The translations under genes and the position numbers were made by a program. The notes below the pieces were generated by a model. That model saw nothing but the letters and a program-made list of their open reading frames with translations. It was not told where the DNA came from and ran no database searches. From Spirochaetaceae bacterium (GTDB taxonomy: Bacteria; Spirochaetota; Spirochaetia; SZUA-6; Bin103), in assembly GCA_028821475.1 (NCBI GenBank), contig JAPPGB010000129.1:62001-126000 (forward strand): DNA of 64,000 nt, given 5' to 3'. Positions 1 through 7,888 of the stretch are shown here, one piece after another (the stretch's first letter is position 1; each line of letters begins with the position of its first letter).

Positions 1-54
1 TTCCGCCACCAGAGCCTGGAATACCTGCAAGCCGCCGGCGCCGCGAGCCACTGA
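1..54 (+). CDS. C-terminal end of an unidentified protein (cut by window edge)
   Basis: An open frame enters from the left edge and ends at a TGA at 52-54. The readable 17 residues end in AAGAASH. They are too few to identify. The codons have the GC-rich third positions of the neighbouring genes, which suggests a real 3' end, but chance openness over 17 codons cannot be excluded. Confidence 0.35.
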   Translation, partial: FRHQSLEYLQAAGAASH

Positions 55-103
55 CCGGCGGCGGGCGCCGCCCGTAGGGACCTGCCGGACTCGGGACGGG
101 CGC

Positions 104-1609
104 CTACGCTGGCCGCGATGGGCCGGAAGCGGCGGCGGCGGTTTGGGGTCGCAGGGCGTACAGGTCGTCGAGGGAGTACCAGCCGTCCGATTCCCTCCGT
201 GTCGCCGGTTTGCGGCGGGTGAAGTAGCGGCGGCTGAGCGTGGCGCCCCGGCTGTTCGGATACTGCTGCCGTTTGCGTTCCAGTTCCGTTTCCAGGGCAC
301 GCGGCGAGCGCACCCGACCCCACTTGCACTCGCCGAGGTCGGTCCAGTTGTCGTCGCGCATGCCGACCACGTCGATCTGCGCTGCCGCGCTCCAGTATTC
401 GCCGACTTCGAAACCGGCTGCCACCCCCTCCTGGGCATAAATGAGTGGCAGCGCTTCCCGGCACAGCCGTTCGAAGCGGCCACCGAACCAGGAGTCGAGC
501 GATGGCGCAATGCGGTCGCCGAAAGCACGTTCCGCCCCGGCACTGCGGATCACGCTGACGTTGGGGAACACGAAACGGAACCAGAACTGCAGCAGCGGGT
601 CATCGATCTCGAAACGCACCCGGCGAGGATTGGGCCGGCGGCTGTCCAGCGGGTAGCGGCGGCGCAGGTAGCCGAGGCCGGTCAGTTGCCGCAGGTAGTA
701 GTGCAGACTGCGTTCCGGCAGCCCCGTGGCGGCAGCGATTGACGGCGCGGTGCCTCGGCCGAAGGCGACCGCATGCAGCGTCGCCTGGTACGGCCCGATC
801 TCACGCAGTTCCTCGCGCAGCAGAAGTAGCGGCTCGTGAAACAGCGGTGCGAACTCGGTAAGCAACTGTTCCTGGATGTTGACCTCGATGGAGCGGCTGT
901 CGTCGAGGCACAGCAGGTAGTGCGGCAACCCGCCGACCAGGAAGTAGGCGCGCGCCTGATCGGCAAGCGGCCAGTGCGGATGAAACTGGGCCGCATCCCG
1001 ATAGCCGAACGGTTGCAGGTGGATCTGCGCCGTGCGCCGGCCGAACAGCGGGCTCTTGCTGCCCAGCACTTCCCGCTCCATGAAGCCCAGGTAGGACCCG
1101 CACAGCAGGAGCATGACGTTGCCCGCATCGCGCAACCAGCGGTCCCAGCAGCGCTGCAGGTCGGAGAGCAGGCTCGGGCTGGAGGCGGCGATGCACTGAA
1201 ACTCGTCGAGTGCGAGCACCAGCTTCTTCCCCGGGTTGGCGCGCGTCCACTGCTCGGTAACCGTGCGCAACGCCGGCTGCCAGTCGGCAGTGCGCAGCGC
1301 GGCGAGCAGCGGCATGCCCAGCGCGCGGGCGGCCTCGGCCAGGAACTCCCTCACTTGCAGCGCGGCCGAAGACTGCTGGCCCAGGTAGTACACGCCCGGC
1401 ATGTCCGACATGTGCTTCAGGATGAGTTCGCTCTTGCCCACCCGGCGCCGCCCGTAGATGGGGATGAGTTCCGATCTGGGCGAATGGAAGGCTTGGCGGA
1501 GGAGGTCCAGTTCCGCTTCGCGACCGACAAACTGCACGACACCGGCAACGCCGAACCTACGCCGACTCGTCAAGTCGTGTCTGGACAAGTTATGACTTGA
1601 CGATGTCAC
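104..1609 (-). CDS. AAA-type ATPase, archaeal ATPase/DUF234 family
   Basis: A 501-residue P-loop ATPase. Walker A GRRRVGKS is at about 53-60 and Walker B LVLALDE at 130-136, followed by a sensor-like strand. The middle holds a winged-helix-like segment near 290-320. The C-terminal part (about 330-450) has the DPLLQFWFRF motif typical of DUF234 and a nuclease-like DLGECKWG motif near 430, as in many members that carry a degenerate PD-(D/E)XK fold. Such proteins are common in accessory DNA of bacteria and archaea, often near toxin-antitoxin or defence genes; their role is not settled. The gene stands alone; its upstream region (1610-1900) separates it from the flavoprotein gene. The family call is firm, the function unknown. 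Confidence 0.85.
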   Translation of the reverse strand: MTSSSHNLSRHDLTSRRRFGVAGVVQFVGREAELDLLRQAFHSPRSELIPIYGRRRVGKSELILKHMSDMPGVYYLGQQSSAALQVREFLAEAARALGMPLLAALRTADWQPALRTVTEQWTRANPGKKLVLALDEFQCIAASSPSLLSDLQRCWDRWLRDAGNVMLLLCGSYLGFMEREVLGSKSPLFGRRTAQIHLQPFGYRDAAQFHPHWPLADQARAYFLVGGLPHYLLCLDDSRSIEVNIQEQLLTEFAPLFHEPLLLLREELREIGPYQATLHAVAFGRGTAPSIAAATGLPERSLHYYLRQLTGLGYLRRRYPLDSRRPNPRRVRFEIDDPLLQFWFRFVFPNVSVIRSAGAERAFGDRIAPSLDSWFGGRFERLCREALPLIYAQEGVAAGFEVGEYWSAAAQIDVVGMRDDNWTDLGECKWGRVRSPRALETELERKRQQYPNSRGATLSRRYFTRRKPATRRESDGWYSLDDLYALRPQTAAAASGPSRPA

Positions 1610-1654
1610 TCAGCGGACCTTGAACCTCCTGCATGATTCAACTCTCCGACTCTC

Positions 1655-1688
1655 GGACCAATTCTGCACCCGACCGACCGTTTGGTCC
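1655..1688. promoter_or_regulatory. Inverted repeat upstream of the ATPase gene
   Basis: GGACCAA at 1655-1661 and TTGGTCC at 1682-1688 form a perfect 7-base inverted repeat with a 20-base spacer, 46-79 bases upstream of the ATPase start. It could be an operator, but 7-base arms can arise by chance. Otherwise nothing is recognised in 1610-1900. Confidence 0.25.
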
Positions 1689-1900
1689 ATACCCAAGGAA
1701 TGAAATACGACCGAGATCAGTGTCTTTTGCGGATGTAGCAGGCCTGTTTCATATCGAGTGCGGGCCGCGGCCACATTGACTGCGCCATGGCTGTCGCTGG
1801 CGCTCCGGCTCCTCCCGACATCCGAGTCGTCACCCGGCGGCGCGGGTTGAGCGACGGCCTGTTGCTGTCCTGACCGTGGTCCGGTCGCGCCAACCGCGCT

Positions 1901-4453
1901 TTATGCTTTCATGCGCGTGTCGGTGGGGTCGAAGGTGGCCAGGCCGGGGGCGACGGTGACCGGGAAGGGTTCGTTCATGTACAGCACCTGCAGGCGGGTG
2001 CCGGGGGCGGCGTGCTCGGGCGGCAGGTAGGCGAACAGCAGGTACTTGCCCACCGAGGGACCCATGCCGGCGGAGGTGACGCGCGACTCGCGGCCGTGGG
2101 CATCGACGATGCGCGCGCCGGCCGCGGTCAGGATCGGCTCGTTGCCGCCGGTTGGGAAGCGGTCGATGCCGGCGGCGCCGGTGTGACGGTCCATGGTCAG
2201 GGCGCACATCCTCGCGGGGGGCGCGGCGGCGCGCGCCTCCAGGTAGGCCTGCTTGCCGACGAAATCGTCGCGCTTCACCCGCGGGCGGGCCAGGCCCGCC
2301 TCCACCGGCGAGTACTCGGCGGTGAGGTCGGAGCCCATCAGCAGGTAGCCCTTCTCCATGCGCCCGGTGGTGCCGTACACGCCGATGCCGACCGGGCGGG
2401 CGTCGAGCGGGCGGCCCGCGTGCCACAGCGCATCCCACAGGCGCACGCCGTGCTGCATGCGGGTGGTAATCTCCCAGCCGCTCTCGCCGACGTAGGAGAT
2501 GCGCAGCATGGACACCGGCACCCCGTCGATCAGCGCCTCGCGCACCGTGCCGTAGGGAAACTCCGCCTGCGACAGGCCGGTGTCGGTGATGCCGGCGAGC
2601 AACGCCGCCGCCTCCGGCCCCCACACGCCGATGGTGCACAGCGCCGACGAGACGTTCTCGAACTGCACTGAGCCGTCGGCGGGCAGGTGGCGGCGGAACC
2701 ATACCTCGTCGCGCGCCCCGTCGAAGGCGCCCGTCACCACCCGGAAGCGGTCGGCGGCCAGCCGCCCGATGGTGAGGTCGGCGCGGATGCCGCCGTCCTC
2801 GGTGAGCAGCGGCGTGTAGATCGAGCTGCCCACCGGGCGGTCGCACTTGTTGACGGTGAGCCGCTCCAGGTAGGGCACCACCCCCGGGCCGGACACGTCG
2901 AAGATCTGGAACGCGCTCAGGTCGACGATGCCCACCTTGTCGCGCAGGTGCAGGTGCTCGGCGGTGCTGATCGGCGACCACCAGCGCCGGTCCCACTCGT
3001 GCGGCCGGTCGGGCACGCCGTAGCGCCGCACCAGGTCGGCGTTGGACTCGTACCACTGCGGGCGCTCCCAGCCGCGCGCGTCGTAGTATTCGGCGCCGAG
3101 GGCCGTGGTGCGGTCGTGAAACGGGGCGCGGTTCATGCCGCGCTCGGAGGCCCACTGCTCGCGCGGGTGCACGATGCCGTAGGTCTTGTTGAAGTGCTCG
3201 TCGGCGCGGGCGCGGATGTGCTGTTCGGTACGCTCGTGGGCGTAGAAGCGGGTGATGTCGGAGGCGTGCGGATCGCACAGCCGCGGGTAGCCGTAGGTCA
3301 TCCACTCCGCGATCAGGCGCGCGGTACCGGGGCCCTCCTTGATCCACACCGCCGCCGCCGACCACAACTTCTCCACCTCGGCGGTCTCGCCGAGCACCTG
3401 GTGGGTGTCCGGGGTCAGCGACAGCAGCCCGTTCACGGAGTACTGCATCTCGGTGCCGGCGAGCAACTCGCCCATGATCTCGCGCGCGTGGCCGAGCTGG
3501 GGGGCGAAGTCGTCGCCGGTGAACGGCATCTCGGTGGGAGAACGCTCCGCCGCGGCGAGCGATGGAATGTCGTCCGGGCGCACCAGGATCGGGCGGTGCG
3601 CGTAGGAGCCCACCTCCATCGCCTCGTGGCTCTGCCGCTCGTACATGAACACGTCCATGTCGCGCACGATCGGGTAGCCGATCTCGTTGCCGGTCCTGGC
3701 CAGCAGGTCGACCGGCCCCATGTCGGCCATCTGGTGCACGGCCGGGGTGAGCGGGATGCTGGCCCCGGCCATGGCGGCGATGCGCGGGCTCCACACGCCG
3801 CAGGCGACCACCACCTGCTCGGCGGCGATGGTGCCGCGGTCGGTAATCACGGCCCGGATGCGCGGGCGGCTGTACGGCCGGGCCTCCACTTCCAGCCCGG
3901 TCACCTCGGTGTTGTCCAGCACGGTCAGCACGCCCTTGGCCAGCGCGCGCTCGCGCATGACGGTGCCGGCCCGCACCGAGTCCACCACCGACACCTCCGG
4001 CATCCAGAAGCCGCCCTTGATCACGGCGCCGTCCACGAACGGAATGCGCGCCACCACCTCGTCCGGGGTCAGCAGCTCCGCCTCGATGCCCCAGGAGCGC
4101 GCCGAGGTCATGCGCCGGCGCAGTTCCTCCATGCGCTCCTCGGTGCGCGCCACTTCGGCGCCGCCGCACGTGGTCCGCACCCCGAGCTCCTCGTACTGCC
4201 GCATGCTCTCCAGGGTGAGCATGGCAATCTCGCGATTGTGGTCGGTGGGAAAGATGAAGTTCGACGCGTGCCCGGTGGAGCCGCCGGGGTTGGGCAGCGG
4301 CCCCTTGTCGATCAGCACCAGGTCGTCCCACCCCAGCCCGGCGAGATGCCCCACCAGGCAGTTGCCGACGATCCCGGCCCCGATCACCACGACCCTCGCC
4401 CTCTCCGGCACCGCCCGCGAACCCGACTCAGTAGCAGTTCCCATAGCCTCCAT
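1901..4453 (-). CDS. FAD-dependent oxidoreductase fused to GcvT domain (dimethylglycine/sarcosine dehydrogenase-like)
   Basis: 850 residues. An N-terminal FAD-binding DAO domain has the Rossmann motif VVVIGAGIVG at about residues 21-30 and a GSTGHASNFIF segment typical of the family near the flavin. The second half (about 430-850) is a folate-binding GcvT domain with its C-terminal barrel. This is the dimethylglycine/sarcosine dehydrogenase architecture: oxidative N-demethylation with the one-carbon unit passed to tetrahydrofolate. No signal peptide, so cytoplasmic. I chose the ATG at 4453 (MEAMGTAT) because the longer reading begins with 44 residues unlike the family; ATG 4444 is also possible. 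Part of its 5' region recurs at 6011-6147. With the nearby TmpA/TmpB-like and GcvT genes it suggests methylated-amine catabolism. The exact substrate cannot be read from sequence. Confidence 0.85.
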   Translation of the reverse strand: MEAMGTATESGSRAVPERARVVVIGAGIVGNCLVGHLAGLGWDDLVLIDKGPLPNPGGSTGHASNFIFPTDHNREIAMLTLESMRQYEELGVRTTCGGAEVARTEERMEELRRRMTSARSWGIEAELLTPDEVVARIPFVDGAVIKGGFWMPEVSVVDSVRAGTVMRERALAKGVLTVLDNTEVTGLEVEARPYSRPRIRAVITDRGTIAAEQVVVACGVWSPRIAAMAGASIPLTPAVHQMADMGPVDLLARTGNEIGYPIVRDMDVFMYERQSHEAMEVGSYAHRPILVRPDDIPSLAAAERSPTEMPFTGDDFAPQLGHAREIMGELLAGTEMQYSVNGLLSLTPDTHQVLGETAEVEKLWSAAAVWIKEGPGTARLIAEWMTYGYPRLCDPHASDITRFYAHERTEQHIRARADEHFNKTYGIVHPREQWASERGMNRAPFHDRTTALGAEYYDARGWERPQWYESNADLVRRYGVPDRPHEWDRRWWSPISTAEHLHLRDKVGIVDLSAFQIFDVSGPGVVPYLERLTVNKCDRPVGSSIYTPLLTEDGGIRADLTIGRLAADRFRVVTGAFDGARDEVWFRRHLPADGSVQFENVSSALCTIGVWGPEAAALLAGITDTGLSQAEFPYGTVREALIDGVPVSMLRISYVGESGWEITTRMQHGVRLWDALWHAGRPLDARPVGIGVYGTTGRMEKGYLLMGSDLTAEYSPVEAGLARPRVKRDDFVGKQAYLEARAAAPPARMCALTMDRHTGAAGIDRFPTGGNEPILTAAGARIVDAHGRESRVTSAGMGPSVGKYLLFAYLPPEHAAPGTRLQVLYMNEPFPVTVAPGLATFDPTDTRMKA

Positions 4454-4613
4454 TGGTGGGAGCTCGCGTTCGCTGGTCAAGGATACCCGTACACTCGACC
4501 ACGACACCGTCAGGCTCTCCGCGTGGTGAGGGGGCGGAGCGGACGTGTGGGCGAGAGTGCCGTTGACCTGATGGAGTTGCCTCAAGCATAGTGCTTACGG
4601 TGAAGGACGCGTC

Positions 4614-4826
4614 ATGGCCTCAGAAACGACCTACAGATATCGCTTCAAGGTAGACGGGAAGATCGTGCATTGCGGCATCACGACCGACTTGGTGCGCCGC
4701 GAGCGCGAACACAGCCGCCGGTGGCCGACGGGCCGCATTGAACAGGTGGGACCGGCAACCACGCGCGAAGAAGCGTGGCATTGGGAGAGGCAGCAGGCCA
4801 GCAGCGGTTCAAGCTCCGCTTCCTGA
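4614..4826 (+). CDS. Small GIY-YIG-like protein
   Basis: 70 residues. The order YRYRFKV, HCGIT, then DLVRREREH resembles the minimal GIY-YIG nuclease core: a degenerate GIY strand, a degenerate YIG strand and the Arg-rich helix with catalytic-type Arg. It is shorter than the usual 80-100-residue domain and lacks the canonical tyrosine pair, so it may bind rather than cut DNA. The start is supported by GAAGGA six bases before the ATG. Its TGA (4824-4826) overlaps the ATG of the SIR2-like gene (TGATG), indicating translational coupling. Similar short proteins are usually annotated as hypothetical or GIY-YIG family. The gene is divergent from the flavoprotein gene. Confidence 0.65.
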   Translation: MASETTYRYRFKVDGKIVHCGITTDLVRREREHSRRWPTGRIEQVGPATTREEAWHWERQQASSGSSSAS

Positions 4827-5887
4827 TGTCTTCACATGAACCGATCCCGGGGGATGCGGATACCGCGCAGACCCTGTCCGGCAATCATGTCGTGGTCACC
4901 GGCGCCGGGTTCACCCGCGCGGTTGTCCCCGGCGCGCCGTTGCTCGTCGACGATTTCAAGAACGATGACCTCGAAACCAAGGTCCGCGGATTGCCCAACG
5001 CGAGCCGCCTGCTGGACTGGGAACGAAGTCTGGACGAGAGAGGTCACATCGACATCGAGCGCCTGATGACGCGTCTCGATGCCCTGATGCCCTACGACCA
5101 CGCCGAGAGTGCGGGCAACGCGGCGAACGAATACCGCTTCCTGCTTTCGGAACTGAAGAGAGCGTTCCTCGACCGGCTCCGTGAAGCCCGGAACGGGGAC
5201 GTCCGTCGCGAGGAACTGAAGCGATTCGCGACCTACTGCGAAGCCAAGGCATGCTGCTGCGTCACATTCAACTACGACGATTTCCTCGACGAGGCACTGG
5301 AGGAGACCGACAGGTGGAACCCGTATTGGGGATACGGGTTCTTCTGCCCTTCCTCATTGGACACGATTGCCACGGGCGAGGAATTCATACCGGAACCGGA
5401 GTTCCTGCTGCTGAAACTCCACGGATCGATCAACTGGCGGCCGAAACTGGGCTATTCGAGCCCGGTCGCGATCGACAGCATCACACACCATCACGAGTGG
5501 TCCGATGGCGGTTATGTCGGTCCGCAGGTCCGCGGTCACCTGGAGCCCGAACCCGTAATGGTCCCGCCGATTCTGTCGAAGTCCAGTCTTGTGGAACAGC
5601 CGGTGCTTCGGCTCGTCTGGTCGCAGGCGTTCGACCGCCTGGCGACGGCCCACGAAGTCACGTTCGTCGGCTATTCGTTCCCTACCACGGATATGGCGGC
5701 GCGGACGCTGTTCTCCGAAGCGCTGAAGGACCTCCCGCGAGACGACATCACTGTCGTCAATCTGAGCCGCGAAGCGCCGGAGGCCGAGTTGACTCGCAGG
5801 CGCTACCGATCGGTGTTCGGCGATATCCCCGACGAACGGTTCCATTTCGGCGGCGCTCTGGAATGGATAAGAGGTTTGTCGAGGTAG
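4826..5887 (+). CDS. SIR2-like domain protein (putative NAD-hydrolysing defence effector)
   Basis: 353 residues with the marks of the SIR2-like (SIR2_2) fold. These are GAGFT at 26-30 (NAD-binding loop), TFNYDDF near 147-153 (position of the sirtuin TQN-D motif, Asn about 149), LKLHGSINW with the catalytic-type His at 199, and VGYSFPTTD near 281-289 (nucleotide-binding loop). There is no zinc-binding Cys pair, so it is unlikely to be a true deacetylase. Proteins of this class act as NADases in several anti-phage systems (for example Thoeris ThsA, DSR proteins); that role here is inferred. I start it at ATG 4826, which overlaps the stop of the GIY-YIG-like gene; an earlier in-frame start would lie inside that gene. 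The pair forms a two-gene operon next to nuclease genes and rearranged sequence. Confidence 0.8.
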   Translation: MSSHEPIPGDADTAQTLSGNHVVVTGAGFTRAVVPGAPLLVDDFKNDDLETKVRGLPNASRLLDWERSLDERGHIDIERLMTRLDALMPYDHAESAGNAANEYRFLLSELKRAFLDRLREARNGDVRREELKRFATYCEAKACCCVTFNYDDFLDEALEETDRWNPYWGYGFFCPSSLDTIATGEEFIPEPEFLLLKLHGSINWRPKLGYSSPVAIDSITHHHEWSDGGYVGPQVRGHLEPEPVMVPPILSKSSLVEQPVLRLVWSQAFDRLATAHEVTFVGYSFPTTDMAARTLFSEALKDLPRDDITVVNLSREAPEAELTRRRYRSVFGDIPDERFHFGGALEWIRGLSR

Positions 5888-5957
5888 CGCTGCCGCAACC
5901 GGACAGGAGGAGATCGACCACCAGAACGCCCTGGAGTGTCCAAACTCACCACTACGC

Positions 5958-6190
5958 GAACTCCGCGACGCGGTTACTCACCCGGAATTTCGGCAGTACG
6001 CCGTCAGATGCGGCCCTTGATCACGGCGCCGTCCACGAACGGAATGCGCGCCACCACCTCGTCCGGGGTCAGCAGCTCCGCCTCGATGCCCCAGGAGCGC
6101 GCCCTCTCCGGCACCGCCCGCGAACCCGATTCAGTTGCCCTGTCCATGCCTGCCAATGGTGGCGTATCGCGCTTACGGGTCAAGGTGTCC
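5958..6190 (-). pseudogene. Chimeric remnant: 5' part of the FAD/GcvT gene with an internal deletion, joined to a 3' flank like that of the TmpA-like gene
   Basis: Positions 6011-6103 match 4011-4103 of the flavoprotein gene with about one mismatch, and 6100-6134 match 4397-4431 with one mismatch. The join removes exactly 297 bases (99 codons) at a shared CGCC and keeps the frame. A 47-codon reading frame therefore survives at 6147-6004 (starting MDRATESG and running into SWGIEAELL). Upstream of its start (6148-6190) similarity to 4445-4490 persists but is lower. At the other end, 5958-5970 and 6003-6015 repeat in order two words found at 7858-7869 and 7888-7900, around the stop of the TmpA-like gene; the remnant ends GRI-stop as that gene does. 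No function is expected. Confidence 0.8.
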
Positions 6191-6287
6191 GCGCAGCTCG
6201 CGTGCGTGCGGAAGCTTCTCCCTGTGCAGCAGGAATGTTGCTGGGCCCCGCAGGCGGTGCTATCTTGTCGGAGGCGGAGCGCACCCG

Positions 6288-6980
6288 ATGGCGGATCACA
6301 ACGGACACAGTGGGCCGGCTGACTCAGAGGAAGTGTGGGCTATCCTGCGCGAACTCGCACGGAGCCAGCAGGAGACCGATCGCCGCATGCAGGAGACCGA
6401 CCGGCAGATGCAGGAAACCGACCGCCGCATGCAGGAAACCGACCGGCAGATGCAGGAGACCGATCGCCGCATGCAGGAAACCGACCGGCAGATGCAGGAG
6501 ACCGACCGCCGGCTCCGCAGGCTCGACGATCTGTTCAACGGGCAGTGGGGCAAGCTGATGGAAGCCCTGGTGGAAGGCGATCTCGTCGAGTTGCTCAACG
6601 AGCGCGGCATCAGGGTCGAGCACACCGCAACCAATCTCAAGAGGGAGCGCGGTGCGCGCCGCTGGGAAATCGACATTCTGGCCGTCAACGGTGACGAGGT
6701 CGTAGTGGTGGAAGTGAAGACCACCCTCAAGGTGCGCCACGTCGATCACCTGGTGGGTCTGTTGCGCGATCTTCCGGAGTTGATGCCCGAGTATCGAACC
6801 AAGCAGATCTACGGAGCGGTCGCCTATCTCAAGGCCGATGAATCGTCGGGATCCTACGCCGAACGACAGGGGCTGTACGTGATTCGCGCCACCGGCAGCA
6901 GCGCCAGCATCATCAACCGGGAAGGCTTCCGGCCACGCAGGTTCGGCCGTCACGCCGCCGCCGCAGGCCGGCACGAGTAA
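6288..6980 (+). CDS. Coiled-coil PD-(D/E)XK nuclease-like protein, copy 1
   Basis: 230 residues. Residues about 28-76 are six to seven near-perfect heptads alternating QETDRRM and QETDRQM, a predicted coiled coil. The C-terminal domain (about 85-215) carries a PD-(D/E)XK-type core: EIDILAVNGDEVVVVEVKTT, with Asp129, Glu142 and Lys144. Proteins of this build (DUF3782-like) are common in bacteria with expanded accessory genomes; their task is unknown, though the core suggests nuclease or nuclease-derived activity. The ATG at 6288 follows GGAGGCGGAGC and lies just before a family-like N-terminus; longer readings have no homology-like content. An almost identical second copy follows at 7087. It lies between the SIR2-like pair and the TmpA-like gene. 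Confidence 0.75.
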   Translation: MADHNGHSGPADSEEVWAILRELARSQQETDRRMQETDRQMQETDRRMQETDRQMQETDRRMQETDRQMQETDRRLRRLDDLFNGQWGKLMEALVEGDLVELLNERGIRVEHTATNLKRERGARRWEIDILAVNGDEVVVVEVKTTLKVRHVDHLVGLLRDLPELMPEYRTKQIYGAVAYLKADESSGSYAERQGLYVIRATGSSASIINREGFRPRRFGRHAAAAGRHE

Positions 6981-7086
6981 CACTCCCGTCGCAGCTCCCG
7001 TGCGTGCGGACGCTTCTCCCTATGCGACAGGAATGTTTGCTGGGGTCGGCAGGCGGTGCTATCTTGTCGGAGGCGGAGCGCACCCG

Positions 7087-7779
7087 ATGGCGGATCACAA
7101 CGGACACAGTGGGCCGGCTGACTCAGAGGAAGTGTGGGCTATCCTGCGCGAACTCGCACGGAGCCAGCAGGAGACCGATCGCCGCATGCAGGAGACCGAC
7201 CGGCAGATGCAGGAAACCGACCGCCGCATGCAGGAAACCGACCGGCAGATGCAGGAGACCGATCGCCGCATGCAGGAAACCGACCGGCAGATGCAGGAGA
7301 CCGACCGCCGGCTCCGCAGGCTCGACGATCTGTTCAACGGGCAGTGGGGCAAGCTGATGGAAGCCCTGGTGGAAGGCGATCTCGTCGAGTTGCTCAACGA
7401 GCGCGGCATCAGGGTCGAGCACACCGCAACCAATCTCAAGAGGGAGCGCGGTGCGCGCCGCTGGGAAATCGACATTCTGGCCGTCAACGGTGACGAGGTC
7501 GTAGTGGTGGAAGTGAAGACCACCCTCAAGGTGCGCCACGTCGATCACCTGGTGGGTCTGTTGCGCGATCTTCCGGAGTTGATGCCCGAGTATCGAACCA
7601 AGCAGATCTACGGAGCGGTCGCCTATCTCAAGGCCGATGAATCGTCGGGATCCTACGCCGAACGACAGGGGCTGTACGTGATTCGCGCCACCGGCAGCAG
7701 CGCCAGCATCATCAACCGGGAAGGCTTCCGGCCACGCAAGTTCGGCCGTCACGCCGCCACCGCGGGCCGGCACGAGTAA
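7087..7779 (+). CDS. Coiled-coil PD-(D/E)XK nuclease-like protein, copy 2
   Basis: Second copy of the preceding gene, of the same length (230 residues) and offset by exactly 799 bases. The heptad region and the nuclease-like core are identical by eye. The differences I see are in the last residues: an Arg-to-Lys change in PRRFGR/PRKFGR and an Ala-to-Thr change in the tail. The upstream 100 bases resemble those of copy 1 but are more diverged (for example cctgtgcagcagg against cctatgcgacagg). This suggests an older duplication with later homogenisation of the coding part, or selection on the protein. Both copies look intact, so both may be expressed, perhaps as homo-oligomers through the coiled coil. 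Confidence 0.75.
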   Translation: MADHNGHSGPADSEEVWAILRELARSQQETDRRMQETDRQMQETDRRMQETDRQMQETDRRMQETDRQMQETDRRLRRLDDLFNGQWGKLMEALVEGDLVELLNERGIRVEHTATNLKRERGARRWEIDILAVNGDEVVVVEVKTTLKVRHVDHLVGLLRDLPELMPEYRTKQIYGAVAYLKADESSGSYAERQGLYVIRATGSSASIINREGFRPRKFGRHAATAGRHE

Positions 7780-7888
7780 CACCGGCGTCGCAGCGTGGCC
7801 GCCAGACACGCCGGGCCGAACCCAATTCAAGCAAGCGGCATTGACGCGGCCGCAGGTAACTCCGCGACGGCCCCGCCGAGTGGCGAAG

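Larger units (their letters stand above)
6192..7790 (+). repeat. Tandem direct duplication, period 799 bases
   Basis: Two consecutive units, about 6192-6990 and 6991-7790. Each holds one nuclease-like gene plus about 100 bases of upstream sequence. The coding parts are nearly identical and the upstream parts clearly diverged. Each unit contains an internal 21-base minisatellite (six units at 6369-6494 and 7168-7293, with a degenerate seventh) that encodes the heptads. Confidence 0.9.

Noticed and set aside
2687-4591. Rightward open frame opposite the flavoprotein gene
   Set aside because: Low-complexity His/Arg/Gly-rich antisense product caused by high GC; the leftward FAD/GcvT protein is convincing.
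6369-6494. Possible CRISPR-like array (21-base repeats)
   Set aside because: No spacers; the repeats are contiguous, in frame and code for a coiled-coil heptad.
5251-6558. Rightward 435-codon frame overlapping the SIR2-like gene and the nuclease gene
   Set aside because: It runs through two real genes in another frame; its repeats are the alternate-frame reading of the heptad region.
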